Positions 1-11,605 of a DNA stretch of 64,000 nt are shown piece by piece. A model generated the notes under the pieces. It had not been told where the DNA came from and did not search any database. It saw nothing but the letters and a program-made list of their open reading frames with translations. The number at the start of each line of letters is the position of its first letter. Within the stretch, counting starts at the first letter, position 1. Made by a program: the position numbers and the translations under genes. The stretch covers positions 28,643,427-28,707,426 of the forward strand of contig OX578283.1 of NCBI GenBank assembly GCA_951217055.1. The letters are read 5' to 3'. This DNA comes from Gerris lacustris. Taxonomy: Eukaryota; Arthropoda; Insecta; Hemiptera; Gerridae.

Positions 1-188
1 TACTTACTAAAAAAGAAAAAATCGAGCTACCTCTTGTTAGTTTCTAACTTCCTGGTACTATATATTTTAGCGAATTTCCAGGGGAAAAAAATCGCTAATG
101 GAGCCACTGGCATGGCGGGAGTTGGAGTCGGGACTGTGGCCAAAATACGTTTCATGGGTCCCTGATCACGAAAAATAGGTTTTACAAA

Positions 189-288
<100 letters not shown>

Positions 289-360
289 ATATACATTGAC
301 ACTTCGATGTTTTGACACATTGATTATGAAATATTTGATATTAATATTGATTATTAATAT

Positions 361-777
361 AGCTCTCGAAGGAATTGACGTGTCAAAATGAAACTTGCAC
401 CGAAAAAACAAGCTCGTTGAGATGAGGATCCCTATTGAAAATGGGATATTTATGACGACATTAAACCCTCCTTATGAGTCACCAAAGATTAAAAAAATAC
501 ACAAATCAAATGAGGTATCGCTTCTTATGTTTTTGGGTCCTGAATCCAAAAAATGAGTTAACATAGCGATTCGAATAATAATTTAATAATAATAATAGTA
601 ATAATATCAATTTCTTGCGAATTTCTTGTGAGCACGATATCCCTCGAACGAAATGACGTATCAAAATGAAACTTGGACCAAAAAATCAAGCTCGTTGAGG
701 TGAGGATCCCTATTGAAAATGAGATCATTATGACGTCATCAACCCCTCCTGAGGAGTCAGCAAAGATTAAAAATAAT
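361..777 (+). repeat. Direct repeat pair (about 140-bp units, about 275 bp apart)
   Basis: Two diverged copies of one sequence lie in the same orientation at about 361-500 and 636-777. Both contain TCAAAATGAAACTTG, then AAGCTCGTTGAG, GTGAGGATCCCTATTGAAAA and a TATGACG block ending near a CAAAGATTAAAAA stretch. The text between them is AT-rich and not obviously repeated. No coding potential is convincing. The pair could be an old tandem duplication or two copies of one dispersed element. Confidence 0.75.
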
Positions 778-779
778 CC

Positions 780-1048
780 TACCGCGGGGTTCGACAAGCC
801 GAGCGAATTTCCATTGGAAATTTGTAGTTCAATGTTGTGCAGTTTAAACTACTTCTTTTAAACTACTACGATTATGATTAACTAAGCAATATTCTAAAAA
901 CCCTAATCCAACTAAAATAATTCTTTTAAATTATCTTAACTTAAAATAACACACATAATGTTAGTAGTTATGAAGGAAGTTTAAACTGCACAACATTGAA
1001 CTACAAATTTCCAATGGAAATTTGCTCGGCTAGCGGAATCCCGCGGTA
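780..1048. mobile_element. MITE / foldback element with about 80-bp terminal inverted repeats
   Basis: The ends read TACCGCGGG... and ...CCCGCGGTA. Arms at about 780-861 and 972-1048 are imperfect reverse complements that share the CCATTGGAAATTTGTAGTTC block. The roughly 110-bp centre is AT-rich and carries no ORF. It is a non-autonomous DNA transposon in form. The superfamily cannot be assigned, because the target-site duplication is ambiguous (possibly TA). Confidence 0.8.
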
Positions 1049-1425
1049 AAAATTATCAAAATTAAATTTTTCATGTCGTTAATTCCTTGAGGGAAAATTT
1101 CGTCTGACCCTCAGCCCGAAAAGATATCCATGTTTAAGTCTAGTGTAAATTTAATGAATATTAAAATTTCAATATTCTAAGTGGTCGGGTTAGGATAGAA
1201 AATTAAGGTTGGAATTTTCTCTCTTATTCCAAATCCCTTATTCAAATTTGTATTTAGGGCCTACTATTAGATTCTACCTTCAAGATTAGATTTTATCTTG
1301 CATTGTAAGTAAATGTAACGTTGCTTGCTACTACCGACATTATGGAGATGAATTAATTTTGGCTTTGTTGATTTAGGCTCAATATTTTATGAATAATAAC
1401 AAGGGAGATGTTATTTCAATTCTTT
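1049..1425. other. Unassigned AT-rich sequence
   Basis: I see no gene, inverted repeat or relative of the other families here. Confidence 0.6.
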
Positions 1426-2240
1426 TGCATCCGAGTTTACCGAAGGTAACGTAGGCATCGTAATCGTTCTGAAGAACTACATTATTCTACTACTAACTAC
1501 AATTTCTCCTAATTCTAAAAATTCCAAGACAGAAATACTTTAAACATTAGGGATCATTTTTGTTCTCGTGTCTGTTCTGTTGGCGGTCCAACATTTTTAG
1601 GAATACGCAACTTATTTAAAAAACTATAGTCTTCTGATTTTTAAGAAATGAGGATGCTAGGTCATATAATTAGCCCATTTTCGCCCCATATTAAATTCAA
1701 CCTCACATTAAATATTACTAAATTGATATTTTTATTGGTTTCTCTTTCACATGCACACAAACTTTTTTTATTAACACCTACATTGCAAAAATGTACTCAT
1801 ACGATTTTTAAGAAATTTAGATGGGATGTCAAAAGAAGCGATCAAAGGTCCAATTTTAACCATCTGCGCACATTAAATACTGTTGAATTGATACTTTTAC
1901 TCAGGTAAACAATTGACATATTTTAAATAAAAGGAGGGAAAAATTTAGTATGGGTCGCAAGAGCTAAGCAAAAGTAAAGGGTACTTATTTAGATTGTTAC
2001 TCCCCTATGTTGTTTTGGAATGAAAATGTCTTTGACTAAATAACTATTAAGAAAAAGGGATGTTAAGTCCATTGACTTTAGGACAAAGGAATATCCCACT
2101 AACAGTCTAAAGAAGAACATTTCCGTACACCTTCTTTAGATTGTTACTCCCCTCTGCTTATTTTATAAGGGGAGTAGCAATCTAAAGAAGTGACAAGTAA
2201 AATACGCGAGGATGCTATGTGCCAACTAATTAGCAGGTAG
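1426..2240 (+). mobile_element. Interspersed repeat family A, copy 1, with an inserted short element
   Basis: It opens with a degenerate family end (CCGAGTTTACCGAAGGTAACG). The family body follows (AAAAATTCCAAGACAGAAAT, then the 'GTGTCTGT' tract and an 'AATTAGCCCATT' block). It closes at about 2200-2237 with the family 3' module (ACGCGAGGATGCTATGTGCC, then AACTAATTAGCAG). Family J element 1983-2190 sits between body and 3' module, so the A copy is older than that insertion. No protein is encoded; the 86-residue frame inside is accidental. Confidence 0.7.
1983..2190 (+). mobile_element. Family J short inverted-repeat element, copy 1
   Basis: The left edge carries TTTAGATTGTTACTCCCCTA and the right edge the inverse, AGTAGCAATCTAAAGAAG. 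An internal copy of the same end lies at about 2130-2152, giving three related ends in 208 bp. The same sequence recurs inverted at 3362-3554. It has MITE form and no ORF. Confidence 0.7.
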
Positions 2241-3361
2241 CAGGCTATTGTTCTTAGTAGTGTCCTACTATATTTTATACAGGCTCCAGATCTAATACCT
2301 CCTATTAGAGTATTTTTTTTAAATCACTAAGATGGGGTCAAAACAAAGATCAAACAACCAATGCTACTTAGTAAAAATTTATGCATCCGCTTAAATTTGT
2401 TTTTAATAGTGCATTACGCGTCTAGTCCGGAAAGTAGCATTTTGCATGCGTGTGTGGAGTTTGCACCCGAGCGACATCGAGGGTAGTAAAACCACACGAG
2501 CAAAGCAAAATGCTGTTTTCGCACGAGTTGTGTATACCGTACTTTATCTACGATTGTTGAATTTTAATAATACATGCAGAAAAAAATTTAATAAACTTCT
2601 AGTATGAAAGTTCCTATTTCTCTTTTAATAAAAATGACAATTCATTAGTTGAATTTTGTACCGAATTAATTATTTAGGGAGGAGTATTATTCTCCTAATT
2701 TTCGTCATAATCACATAAATCACTTATTGTTTTTCACTAAAAACTCGATATGAACAGTTACTTTAATTAAACAAACAGCAAAATTAGTTTTGTTAAATGT
2801 AAACAATCACGCTAATCGTTCGTGAAGGGGAAAAAATATGAGCGCGCATGCGCAATGAATACAACTACGCAAAGAATAACTTGCTACGAATCTAAACAGA
2901 GATGTAATGTTTATATTTCGTATCAATCGTAGATAAAAATGTTTATACTGCATATTTATGTGATTAATGATATAACTAACCGTGGATTTTTTTTTGTTTC
3001 AGGTATTTCATTAATAAATGATCAATTCTGATAACTATTTTAAGGTATTTATTTAAAATTAATAATTATTCTTTATTGTTAAATATTGGCTAGAATTTTA
3101 GTCATTCTTTAAATGCTATAATATATAATTAGACATTTCTTGATGGAATTACACGTTTATATTTCATTACGGTTTTATCTGAAACTGTTTATTTATTTGT
3201 TTTATGATTTAAGTGAATTATATTAAAAAAAATTTTTTTTTAATTTTCAATCATAACTAATTTATTTTCAATAATAATCCTTTGTGACTTCACAGATAAT
3301 TAATTTTCACTTCTTCTTTTAAATCATAGTGTTACTCATCCTCATCACTAATCATTAAATC
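2191..3361. other. AT-rich spacer between the two J copies, with one hairpin
   Basis: No gene is seen. An inverted repeat occurs at about 2433-2512: AGCATTTTGC pairs with GCAAAATGCT, and GTGTGG with CCACAC. TTTATCTACGATTG near 2543 is matched inverted near 2924. The rest is AT-rich. Confidence 0.55.
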
Positions 3362-3554
3362 AGGAGAGTTACAATCTAAAGAAGGTGTACGGAATGTTCT
3401 TCTTTAGACTGTTACTCCTCTTATAGAACAGAAGTGTAATATCCCTTTGTCCCAAAGTACATTGGACTACAACACATCTCTTTGTCTTAATAGTTAATTA
3501 GACAGTAATTTGTATTCTAATAAAAACATAGGGGGGGTACCAATCTAAAGAAGT
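3362..3554 (-). mobile_element. Family J short inverted-repeat element, copy 2
   Basis: This is the reverse complement of most of 1983-2150. It starts with GTTACAATCTAAAGAAGGTG and ends with ACCAATCTAAAGAAG. The sequence has diverged by substitutions and small indels, so it is a separate old insertion. No coding potential. Confidence 0.7.
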
Positions 3555-3558
3555 GCCA

Positions 3559-3664
3559 CACTATTAAACCGACTATTAATATTGCACTATTAAACCGACT
3601 GTTAATCTTGCACTATTAAACCTACTATTCATCTTGCACTATTAATCTTGCACCATTAATCTTG
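3559..3664 (+). repeat. Minisatellite, 26-bp unit with shortened 14-bp units
   Basis: Three 26-bp units starting CACTATTAAACC (3559, 3585, 3611) are followed by two 14-bp units (3637, 3651). The short units keep the unit start and the AATCTTG end but lack the middle 12 bp. It is not a CRISPR: there are no unique spacers and the units abut. Confidence 0.9.
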
Positions 3665-3763
3665 CGCAGAGACATTATAGTAACCAATGAAGATGTACTG
3701 AGGTGTGATTACTGCTATTTGAAACTATTAAACCGCGAATCGGCAGGCTATTTTTTTAATAAA

Positions 3764-4262
3764 AAAATGCGTGTGGTGTCGTGGGACACCCGGTAGGAAC
3801 GAAGTTCCTTACGCTTTTTATTAAATATAAATTATAAAATCACACTCCTAAGTATACGCTCCTAACTACTTATACATGGCGGAGTTAGATAATATAGAAA
3901 ATTAAAAGTAGCTAACTATTTGTATTTAGCAGAGATAAGGCAAATTTAAAAGAAAAGTTTTTATTTATCATTGAAGCGAGCATCTTGCAATAAATATGTA
4001 CTGCATATCGAGAAAATAGCTAATCATTATGAGTTCATAGTTAAAGTGCATGATTGCAGTTTTGAGCCGAGTATTGAGGGAACAGTAAAGTTCTCTCAGC
4101 CTCCCCCGGCTAGATTCCTTTTAAAATAAAATATATCACTCTACTTAACCACACACTAACCTTCTGCTTGTATCAGGTTAACATTTTTACGTGCCTATTA
4201 TTTCTATTGTGCTTTAGACGATGAGTATGGAGTTTTATTAAAATCGTTAGAACGTATGATAT
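3764..4262 (+). repeat. Interspersed repeat family C, copy 1 (tandem with copy 2)
   Basis: It begins with GTGTGGTGTC at 3771, followed by two adjacent hairpins: GGTGTC/GACACC with a short loop, then GGAAC-GAA-GTTCC. About 500 bp downstream the same start recurs at 4275 in the same orientation, so copies 1 and 2 form a tandem with a period near 504 bp. Both share TACATGGCGGAGTTAG-like and GAGTTTATAGTTAAAG-like blocks. No protein is encoded. Confidence 0.8.
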
Positions 4263-4263
4263 C

Positions 4264-5135
4264 GGTAAAAATACGTGTGGTGTCGCGGGACACCCGGTAG
4301 GAACTAAGTTCCTTACATTTTTCATTAAATATAAATTTAAAAAATTACAATGTTAAGTACGTATACCTTATTAACTACTTATGCATGGCGGAGTTAGAAA
4401 AGAGACAAAATTGAAAGTAACTAATTGTTTGTACCTAACGGAGTTAAGGCAAAATTAAAAGAAAAACATCATTTGTATCATTTATGCAAGCTTCTTACAA
4501 TAAATATGTATTGAATATTGAGAAAAAAGTTAATCATGATGAGTTTATAGTTAAAGAGTATGGTTGTAGTTGGTAGGAAATAGGACTATTTTCTACCTAC
4601 CCGGCCTACTAATTAAAAATATTAAATATATCTCTTCCCAACTCAAAAACGTCACTTGTATCAGGTTGAAATTTTACATGCCAATTTCAATTGTAGTTTA
4701 GAGTTTAGACAATGTGTAAGAAGTTTTATTAAAATGGTTACGTTAGAACGTAATATATCGGTAAAAACGTTGTTTTCTAATTTAAACGTTTAGGTCCGCA
4801 TTATTAAATTTAGCGATCTTTATCACTTCATAGTGATAAAGATCATTTCATATAGATGTCGGTGTTTGTTTTACCAAAAAAAAGTAAAAAAGTTGTTTTT
4901 GACTCTTTAAATAGATGAAGTTAGAATTTTTTTTCTGACCTAAAATTCCAATTTTAAATTTGAAGCTTACGTTTACGCAAGCGTTGTGCGTGAACGCTTG
5001 GGCGGATAACGTTTTCCAACCAACTCAGCCTGCGCATTGGTAAAAAGAACATGAGTACCAAATTTCAACTAACTCGGTCATCTTTTACTCATGTTATTGT
5101 CATCAGTAGATTTCGTGACGCTTGGTTTTGTGACG
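4264..5135. repeat. Composite repeat: family C (copy 2) joined to family B (reverse)
   Basis: Family C runs from about 4275 to 4790. It passes into family B in reverse orientation, recognisable by TTAGCGATCTTTA, GACCTAAAATTCCAATTTTA, TTACGTTTACGCAAGCGTTG and CGGATAACGTT. The same C-then-B order and junction occur at 55112-55945. The two therefore moved, or were duplicated, as one unit of about 840 bp. No ORF of note. Confidence 0.8.
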
Positions 5136-5548
5136 GTTGTTTTTTTCGGATTCACTCCCGGGCTCCAGACGCTGTAACGTGCCATAAGAAACTTCTTTCT
5201 AAAAAAATGTCAACAAGAATTTAAATGTTATTGGATAAAAGGTATTAAGTCTTTAACTGAGAACCAAACAAAGTTCTTAAAAACTCTTAAGCCTAATGGA
5301 AGCGTGAGTTGGAAGGTAAGGCTGGATCTCCGCCGTGAGATATCTCAAGGCGTGGACTAAACCTCTAGGACCTTTTCGAGCCTTCTCCAATCCATGCGAA
5401 TTGATTTGGAAAACTAAACGTGAAACTTTTTACTTTTTCCCCACACTTTTTTCCTTTTAAATTACTTTACAGTTCTTAAAACTTTATTACTTGTTTGAAG
5501 TAAAAACTTTGTTTTTTAACCGTAAATATTATCTTACATTTTATTTTT
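5136..5548. other. Unassigned sequence
   Basis: No gene or repeat is recognised. A slightly GC-richer patch at 5300-5400 has no readable protein. Confidence 0.5.
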
Positions 5549-6163
5549 GCTTCCGAGCTTACCGAAGCTTTGTGATCGTTCTTAAGTACAAAGATTTTTC
5601 ATGGCACTGATTTAAAAAAAATCTAAGACAGAAACCTGTTTCAGACATTAGGAAACATTTGCTTCCGAGCTTACCGAAGGTAACGAAGCTATGTAATTGT
5701 TCTGAAGAGCGAACATTTTTTGTCTCCGATTTCAAAAATTCCAAGACAGAAATACGTTTCAGGAAACATTTTTGGTTCCGTGACTGTCTATTGGTATGTC
5801 GCTCAATTTTTGCGTACCAACATATCTTAAAAACTATTCGTCCGATTTTAATGACATTTGTATGGTAGGTCATAATTAGCCCATTGTTGGTTCATTATAA
5901 GTTAGATATCTTCAGAAGTACTCTGCTGATTTTTATGAAATTTGGATTGTTTGTCGAATGTAGCCCGTAGATAGCCCCAGATTAATTTTAACCGTCAGCG
6001 TTTTTTAAATATTGCTAAAATAATACTTTAATTCATGGAAGAAATCAAAACAATTTTGACAGATGTAAAAAGGGGGGAAAATTAATTACGTTCAACAAAA
6101 ATAGGTTTTAAATGCATCAAATTATTAAAGTATACGAAATGTGCCACATTATTTTAAAGGCAG
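5549..6163 (+). repeat. Family A, copy 2, with duplicated 5' end
   Basis: The 5' module starts twice, at 5549 and 5661, each with GCTTCCGAGCTTACCGAAG. The second runs on through the body: CCAAGACAGAAAT, 'GTGACTGTCT', ACTATTCGTCCGATTTTAAT, TAATTAGCCCATTGTTGG and CAGATTAATTTTAACCGTC. It reaches a damaged 3' module (GAAATGTGCCACATTA) near 6150. Open frames of 104 and 69 residues lie on opposite strands here but follow the repeat, not a gene. Confidence 0.8.
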
Positions 6164-6980
6164 TGAATTTTTAAAAATCATTAATTTAATAATAAAAAAT
6201 ACAACTAAAGTATATTATTTTATTAAAAAATAAATGTTTAATTATTAACTGAACTATAATAACCTTTCCACAAATATTGACGCCGAGGCGAATAAACTTT
6301 ATCCGTAGAATGGTAAAACGGTAGTACTCACTACAATGTCAAGGCGTTACATACACAAAACTATGGAGTGTGTCCTGTCCCCGTGTTTAGTTTACCAGTC
6401 CCGCTTTCAACACCCCGTTTATTTATTCTTTACGAGAAAAGCTTAGTTTGGCTTGAACAGGACTAACTCCTTGTTTAATATATTGTCGTTCTTGCTAAAA
6501 CGTCTATTTGTATATTTGTTTTAATACAGCCTCAGGGGTCCAATTGCTTGGATTAAAACGTAAACGTTTTTACTTACATATTTTTATACATATATATTGA
6601 AATTTATTTATTTATTTTAATAATTATTTCTAATAATCATCCTATAAAGAGTGCTTAAGGCCATATGTTGTATACATATACATTTTGCTTAAATATTTTT
6701 CAAACCCATCCTCCATAATAAAAAAGAATATCAAATTTACCAAAATACATAATTCATATAGTAACATTATTCAATATATTATATAACCGAACTATATGAA
6801 TAAATTATTTTTTATTTGTTTAGACCATTATATTATTTACTTTTTAATATTTACCATTTTACTAAATTATTTATGTTTTACTATTGATTATTTAAACTCT
6901 ATTAAATCAATGTCAATTTTATCATTTATTTTTTTTATCCTTTTTATTTCATATAATCATGTTTTGTCAAATTTATAAGA
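6164..6980. other. AT-rich intergenic sequence
   Basis: No gene or repeat is identified. Short frames rich in Phe, Ile and Leu reflect base composition. Confidence 0.55.
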
Positions 6981-6984
6981 GTAT

Positions 6985-8665
6985 ATTATTTATTCTAGTG
7001 GTAGCCATGCCTCAGCATATACTACCCGCACTCTTCTCCATTCCAATACATTGCCACTCTTTTCCACTTAACACCATAACAACATTTCCTCATCTCATTG
7101 TCCCATTTCATAGAAGGTCTTCCATTTTTTCTCTTGATATCCCTCGGGTACCAGTCCAGTATTGCTCTGCTCCATATTTCATCTTTGACTCTGATAAGGT
7201 GGCCACCCTATTTCCATTTTCTTTCTGTTGCTATTTTTCCTCCATGCCTGTTCTATTCCTTACACACTTGTTCGATTTCCTTTCTATTCTATTAATTTCA
7301 ATTATACTACGTTTCATGTGCCGAAGCAACTCTTAATTTATCCAGGTTTTATTTGTTAGTATCCACGTTTCACAGTCATATAACAGGACAGTATTGTCAA
7401 CACTCTGCCAGTTTCACTTTCTTAGAGATTTCTACGTTCGAGCGAAACAGTCTTTTGAATTTATTGTAAGCCCTCCATGCCATTCCAATCCTTCTATATA
7501 CAATTATTTATCCATCCCTTTTCTCTTAGCTACTATCTTTCCGAGGTATATAAATTCTTCTACTGTACATTGCTCTACAGCTATTTCTTCTTTTGATTGT
7601 ACATTAATCATCATGAGTTAGGTTTTCTGCAAATTTATTTTCAATCCGACTTTCTTTGCTTCTAATATCCATTCCTGAATAATTTCTTATTTCGATTTTC
7701 CTATGAGAAGTACATCATCTGCAAACTTTGTTTAATTGATTCTGTTGCCGTTTATCATTATACCATACTTCTCCCAATTCAATCTTTTGAATAATTATTC
7801 AAGGACCGCAGTGAACAATTTTGTATTTTTACGCATATTTTATTTCTATTTTCATCTCAGCATTACTATTGATGTCTTCAATGATTTAAAAGTATTATTT
7901 TCAATGTTATTTTCTTTTTAGCACTCCACTATCAAATACTTTCTCAAAATTTACAATGTAAGGCAGACAGGAAAGCTGTAATCTTTAGCTTTATCTAAAA
8001 GTTGCTCAGCCACAATGATTGCGTCATTTGTTGAAAAAGGTTTCTTAAAGCCAACTTGGCTGGAGAGTTCTCATCGAGGTAATTTCTTATTATTCTTGTT
8101 TTATCGCTCATAAAAACTTTGGCTAAACTCGGCAATAGTGCACCCCTTCCATGTAATCGATGTCTTTCGAAGTCGCACAGTTGGCTTCGATATATCAATT
8201 CATCCCTTCCATTCGTATATAATAATATATGTATATAATAATTATATATGTATGGTTTGTTCATAGGAGAGTTGATATCCCTTTGTCAAAAAATACGTTG
8301 GAGTGAAAAGGGGTGCGCTATTGCCGATATTTACCAAAACTCTATTATCTAATGATAAGAGGTTAATTGGTCGATAATTCTTAATGTTTAGTTTATCTTC
8401 CTTCATAAATAGAAGAATCAACTTAGAATAAATCCAAGAGTGTGGCATTGTATTCTCCACCAGAATCATATTGAATAATCAGCATAAATCCGTCATAAGC
8501 TTTTCTCCTCCATGTTTGATGTTCATTAATTATTTCATCAAATCCTTCATCATTTACCTGGTGTTTGTTGTTTGATCGCATGCTCTACCTCATCAACTTG
8601 TATTTTCTCCACTGTTTGCTTTTTCGAATGCTCATTCTCTTTGTTATCTACATAACAGTATTATT
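6985..8665 (-). pseudogene. Decayed RTE/BovB-type LINE reverse transcriptase
   Basis: Read on the minus strand, it shows RTE-type ORF2 remnants in the right order. Near 8650-8560 is QVDEVEHAIKQQTPGK-like text (RT motif 0/1). At 8469-8340 is NTMPHSW...LNIKNYRPINLLS (motif 2). Near 8090-8000 is NYLDENSPAK...NLFQQ. Near 7600-7500 is FIYLGKIVAKRKGMD. Near 7200-7060 is VKDEIWSRAILDWYPRDIKR...GRPSMKWD, the typical RTE C-terminal block. Many stops and frameshifts separate the pieces, and about 200 bp around 8130-8330 is rearranged. It encodes no functional protein now. Confidence 0.8.
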
Positions 8666-9161
8666 ATTAGAACAATTTTCTTCAGTATCTATACTGTTTG
8701 AGTTGTATAGTTTTCAGTGAAAATCTACAATAGACAATAGTATATGTTGCGGCCATTTAGTTCTTAGATTTTATATTATTTTCTCAGCATTTAATAATGA
8801 TTTTACTTTGAACTAAAACATAATTATTTACTTATTTTTATAGAATTGCTTTGGTAAAATAACTTCGTTTCTTTCTTTAAAATGTTCAATTAAATTATTT
8901 ATAGCCTGATTTTTAACGTTCTTGGATTGATAATCCAATTAACTCCAACCTTGTAAAAAACTTTTTTTTACATCCAAAGTACACTCAAAGTTCAAAGTAT
9001 TATATTAATTTTATTGGTCCTTCTTGTCAGAGCTACCATTGACTTTTTTTCAATTCATAGTGTCGACAATCTGTGTGCCCATTTAATGGCAACCTTGACG
9101 TGCTTAAAGTATATTTAAAATTTCGTTCTCTTCTCTTTTGATATTCTCTTCGATATCTATT
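8666..9161. other. AT-rich sequence
   Basis: No coding or repeat feature is recognised beyond possible 5' remains of the neighbouring LINE. Confidence 0.4.
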
Positions 9162-9481
9162 GTTGGTCCCATTAAGTTTCAAAGTTCTGCGCCCTCACGT
9201 TTCTCTTCTATATACGCTCAAACATATATTTATTGACAGCTATATCTTCAAAAGTACTCATCTGATTTTTATGAAATTTGGATGGTTTGTCAAAAGTAGA
9301 CCGCAGATAGCACCAGATTAATTTCAACCGTCTGCGCTCTTTAACTTTTGCTTAATTGATAATTTACTTATTGTAAAAATCAAAACATATTTGACGTATT
9401 AAAAAAACGGAGGAAACAATAAATAAATGTGACAATAATGACTTGTAGAAGCATAATATAATCAATGCTATGTGCCACACT
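9162..9481 (+). repeat. Family A, copy 3 (3' half only)
   Basis: It starts inside the family at TTGGTCCCATTAAGTTTC and includes AAAGTACTCATCTGATTTTT, GAAATTTGGATGGTTTGTC and CAGATTAATTTCAACCGTC. It ends with ATGCTATGTGCCACAC at the 3' module. The 5' hairpin end is missing. A family F repeat starts immediately after. Confidence 0.8.
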
Positions 9482-9665
9482 CAGGGATGCCCATGCCCAT
9501 CCCCCCCAAGGCCCATGGTACAAACCCCCCATAACTGCCTGAATCACTTGGAATATTTAAAACAATCCCCCCAACCTCTGAAAAATAGTCCAAAAATGGA
9601 TTCCCCCCCCCCCAAAAAAAAAATGCTGATGTCCTCAATCCCCGTGGACACCCCTGGCCACACTT
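9478..9665 (+). repeat. Interspersed repeat family F, copy 1
   Basis: It is C-rich and includes GATGCCCATGCCCATC, CAAGGCCCATGG, CACTTGGAATATTT and CCAAAAATGGATTC. The same blocks in the same order occur at 36243-36420, which defines a dispersed family. A C-run of about 13 and an A-run follow each other near 9604-9620. The 81-residue frame here is compositional. Confidence 0.75.
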
Positions 9666-10861
9666 ATTGGCTGTCTATTTCTTTTGGGATTATTTTCTTA
9701 TTTGCAGTGTTCTGATCCTGTAGGCCTACTTTACAGCTTTCTTTTACAGAATTAGTTATTATCCTTTCCTGAGAATCTATACTTTGAACCTCTTCTAGTT
9801 TATTGTCTCTTACTTTTTGTGTTAGAATATATTATATATGTATATACTATTTTTTAAAATTTCCATTTTTACTTTCCATGTCTACTTCAGATTGTTGAAC
9901 GTTACTATAATCCAGATTAAATCAAGTTAAACCCTTATTTATAAAATATGTATTTTAATTATTTCACTATAAATTGCTTATCTATATAAAAGGGGTATTA
10001 ATTAATTAATTTGAGCTTATTGATTATCCATTGCTAATATAGGACGAGATAAAGATAAGAGTAAATTTAACAGTTGATGAGCACGCTGGTATGAATACAA
10101 TAAAGCTTCAAGCCTAATCGTGTTACAGCCTAATATTATTACTTGCACTAATAATTCTCAAAATTGTTGAGAGGTATTAATTCAAGGGAATTCGTTCAAG
10201 TAATTTAATTATTATTAAGAATTCTTGTATTAACTATTTCCCTCCGCTAGAGGATCTAATCATAATATAGTGGTATATCAAAATTCTACTCTACTCTGAA
10301 ACACTAGAGTAAACTTGTCATTATTTGAATTTAATTTTCTTGTTGTAAATGCTTTTATAATTGTGTTAGATTGTAATTATCTTATATTGTCTGATCTTCG
10401 TTTTAATAACAATTGATTTACTTAGTTTTGGATGCAAGTAATTCTTCTATTGTATGGTGTACCACATGTGACTTAATTATGTAAAATCTGATGGATTATA
10501 CTCAATTCGTCGTACATTCTTCCTCCATTTTGGTTCTTTGTAGCAACGGCTACAAAGTCAATGCTTGGAAGTGTTCTTTTAATATAATTAAATACAGTCT
10601 GACAATCTCATATCTTTTCATGAGACGCCGTGGAGAAAATTTCGTTTAAAGTACGTCGACAAGGAATGAACTTAGTTACATAGGACAGAAAATTAATTAA
10701 ATCTTGGATGACTTCATAGAGATAACGTCTAGCAATTTGTTTACAAAATCTTTGTAGTGTTCTGGTAAATTTTTGTATTTAAAGATAATCATTTTCTTTT
10801 TAGAGGAATTTCGTTCTTAATTGAAATCTGTATTTACTGTCATACTAAATAGTAAAATTCT
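9666..10861. other. Intergenic sequence without recognised features
   Basis: AT-rich. I read both strands and found no protein homology or clear inverted repeat. Confidence 0.5.
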
Positions 10862-11605
10862 GATGAGGAATGTTTTTACTTTTCCTCACTTTCTCCGAAG
10901 GTACATAGAAGAAGTATTGTTTTCACCCAAAAAATCCGAAACCGAGATTTCAACGGAATTATACGTTTTGGATGTTTTAAGACGATTTGAGTGGTTTTTA
11001 GCTGGATGTCAGTCTGTCTATCTGTGTCACGCACAACTCCCACAGTTTTTAAGCTAGAGAGTTGAAACTTGGTAGATAAATCAGTCCTTACACTTAGTTA
11101 CGCTGCCCGGAAAATCAAAATTTTCCGCCATCTTGAACTGAGTTAGTTTGCTGAGTGAGAAAAAATTTAAAAAATCGTAAAAAATTGAGTTGAAATTTGG
11201 CACGAATGTACCTCTCTGTGTGACGAACAAACCCATTAAATTTAATTTTGATATTGGCCGCCATTTTGAAGTCGATTTTTTAATTTTGAAACTTTGACGG
11301 TTAATAATACCAAATGTATATGTACGTTTTTGACATATAGAATATCTTTAGAACCGGTAAAAAATAAGGAACAAATAAAACAAAATCCGATGAAATTCCA
11401 TGAATTGTTTAAAAGTTATTAGCGAGTATAATTATTAATTAGTGCGATACTTAAGTTTGTTTACATCTGTCAAAATACCACCAAAATTCAACTAATGAAA
11501 TAAAATAAATAAAAATAATGTATATTTTTATTTTTAAATGATAATAAGCAGGAGATGCCACTTTAGTGGCCTCCTAAGTGAGGAAAAAATCCGAGGCACC
11601 ACGTA
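10862..11605 (+). mobile_element. Interspersed repeat family E, copy 1
   Basis: The ends carry short inverted sequence: TTTTCCTCACTT near 10880 and AAGTGAGGAAAAAA near 11575. A GCCACTTTAGTGGC hairpin lies just inside the right end. The body has 'CAGTCTGTCTATCTGTG', AGAGAGTTGAAACTTGG, CCGCCATCTTGAA and CCGCCATTTTGAAG. A second, inverted copy is at 47245-47860. Non-coding; it resembles a non-autonomous DNA transposon. Confidence 0.75.

Noticed and set aside
1983..3554. One large 1.57-kb inverted-repeat transposon formed by the two J copies
   Set aside because: Copy 1 is nested inside a family A element whose 3' module follows it, so the two J copies are better explained as separate insertions.
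3559..3664. Possible CRISPR array
   Set aside because: Tandem units without spacers in a eukaryotic genome; it is a minisatellite.
5559..5873. 104- and 69-residue frames on opposite strands
   Set aside because: Both lie wholly inside family A; comparable frames appear at the same place in other copies (25519-25809, 27879-28079, 61684-62167).
7098..7336. 65- and 125-residue plus-strand frames
   Set aside because: Antisense of the decayed RTE C-terminus on the minus strand.
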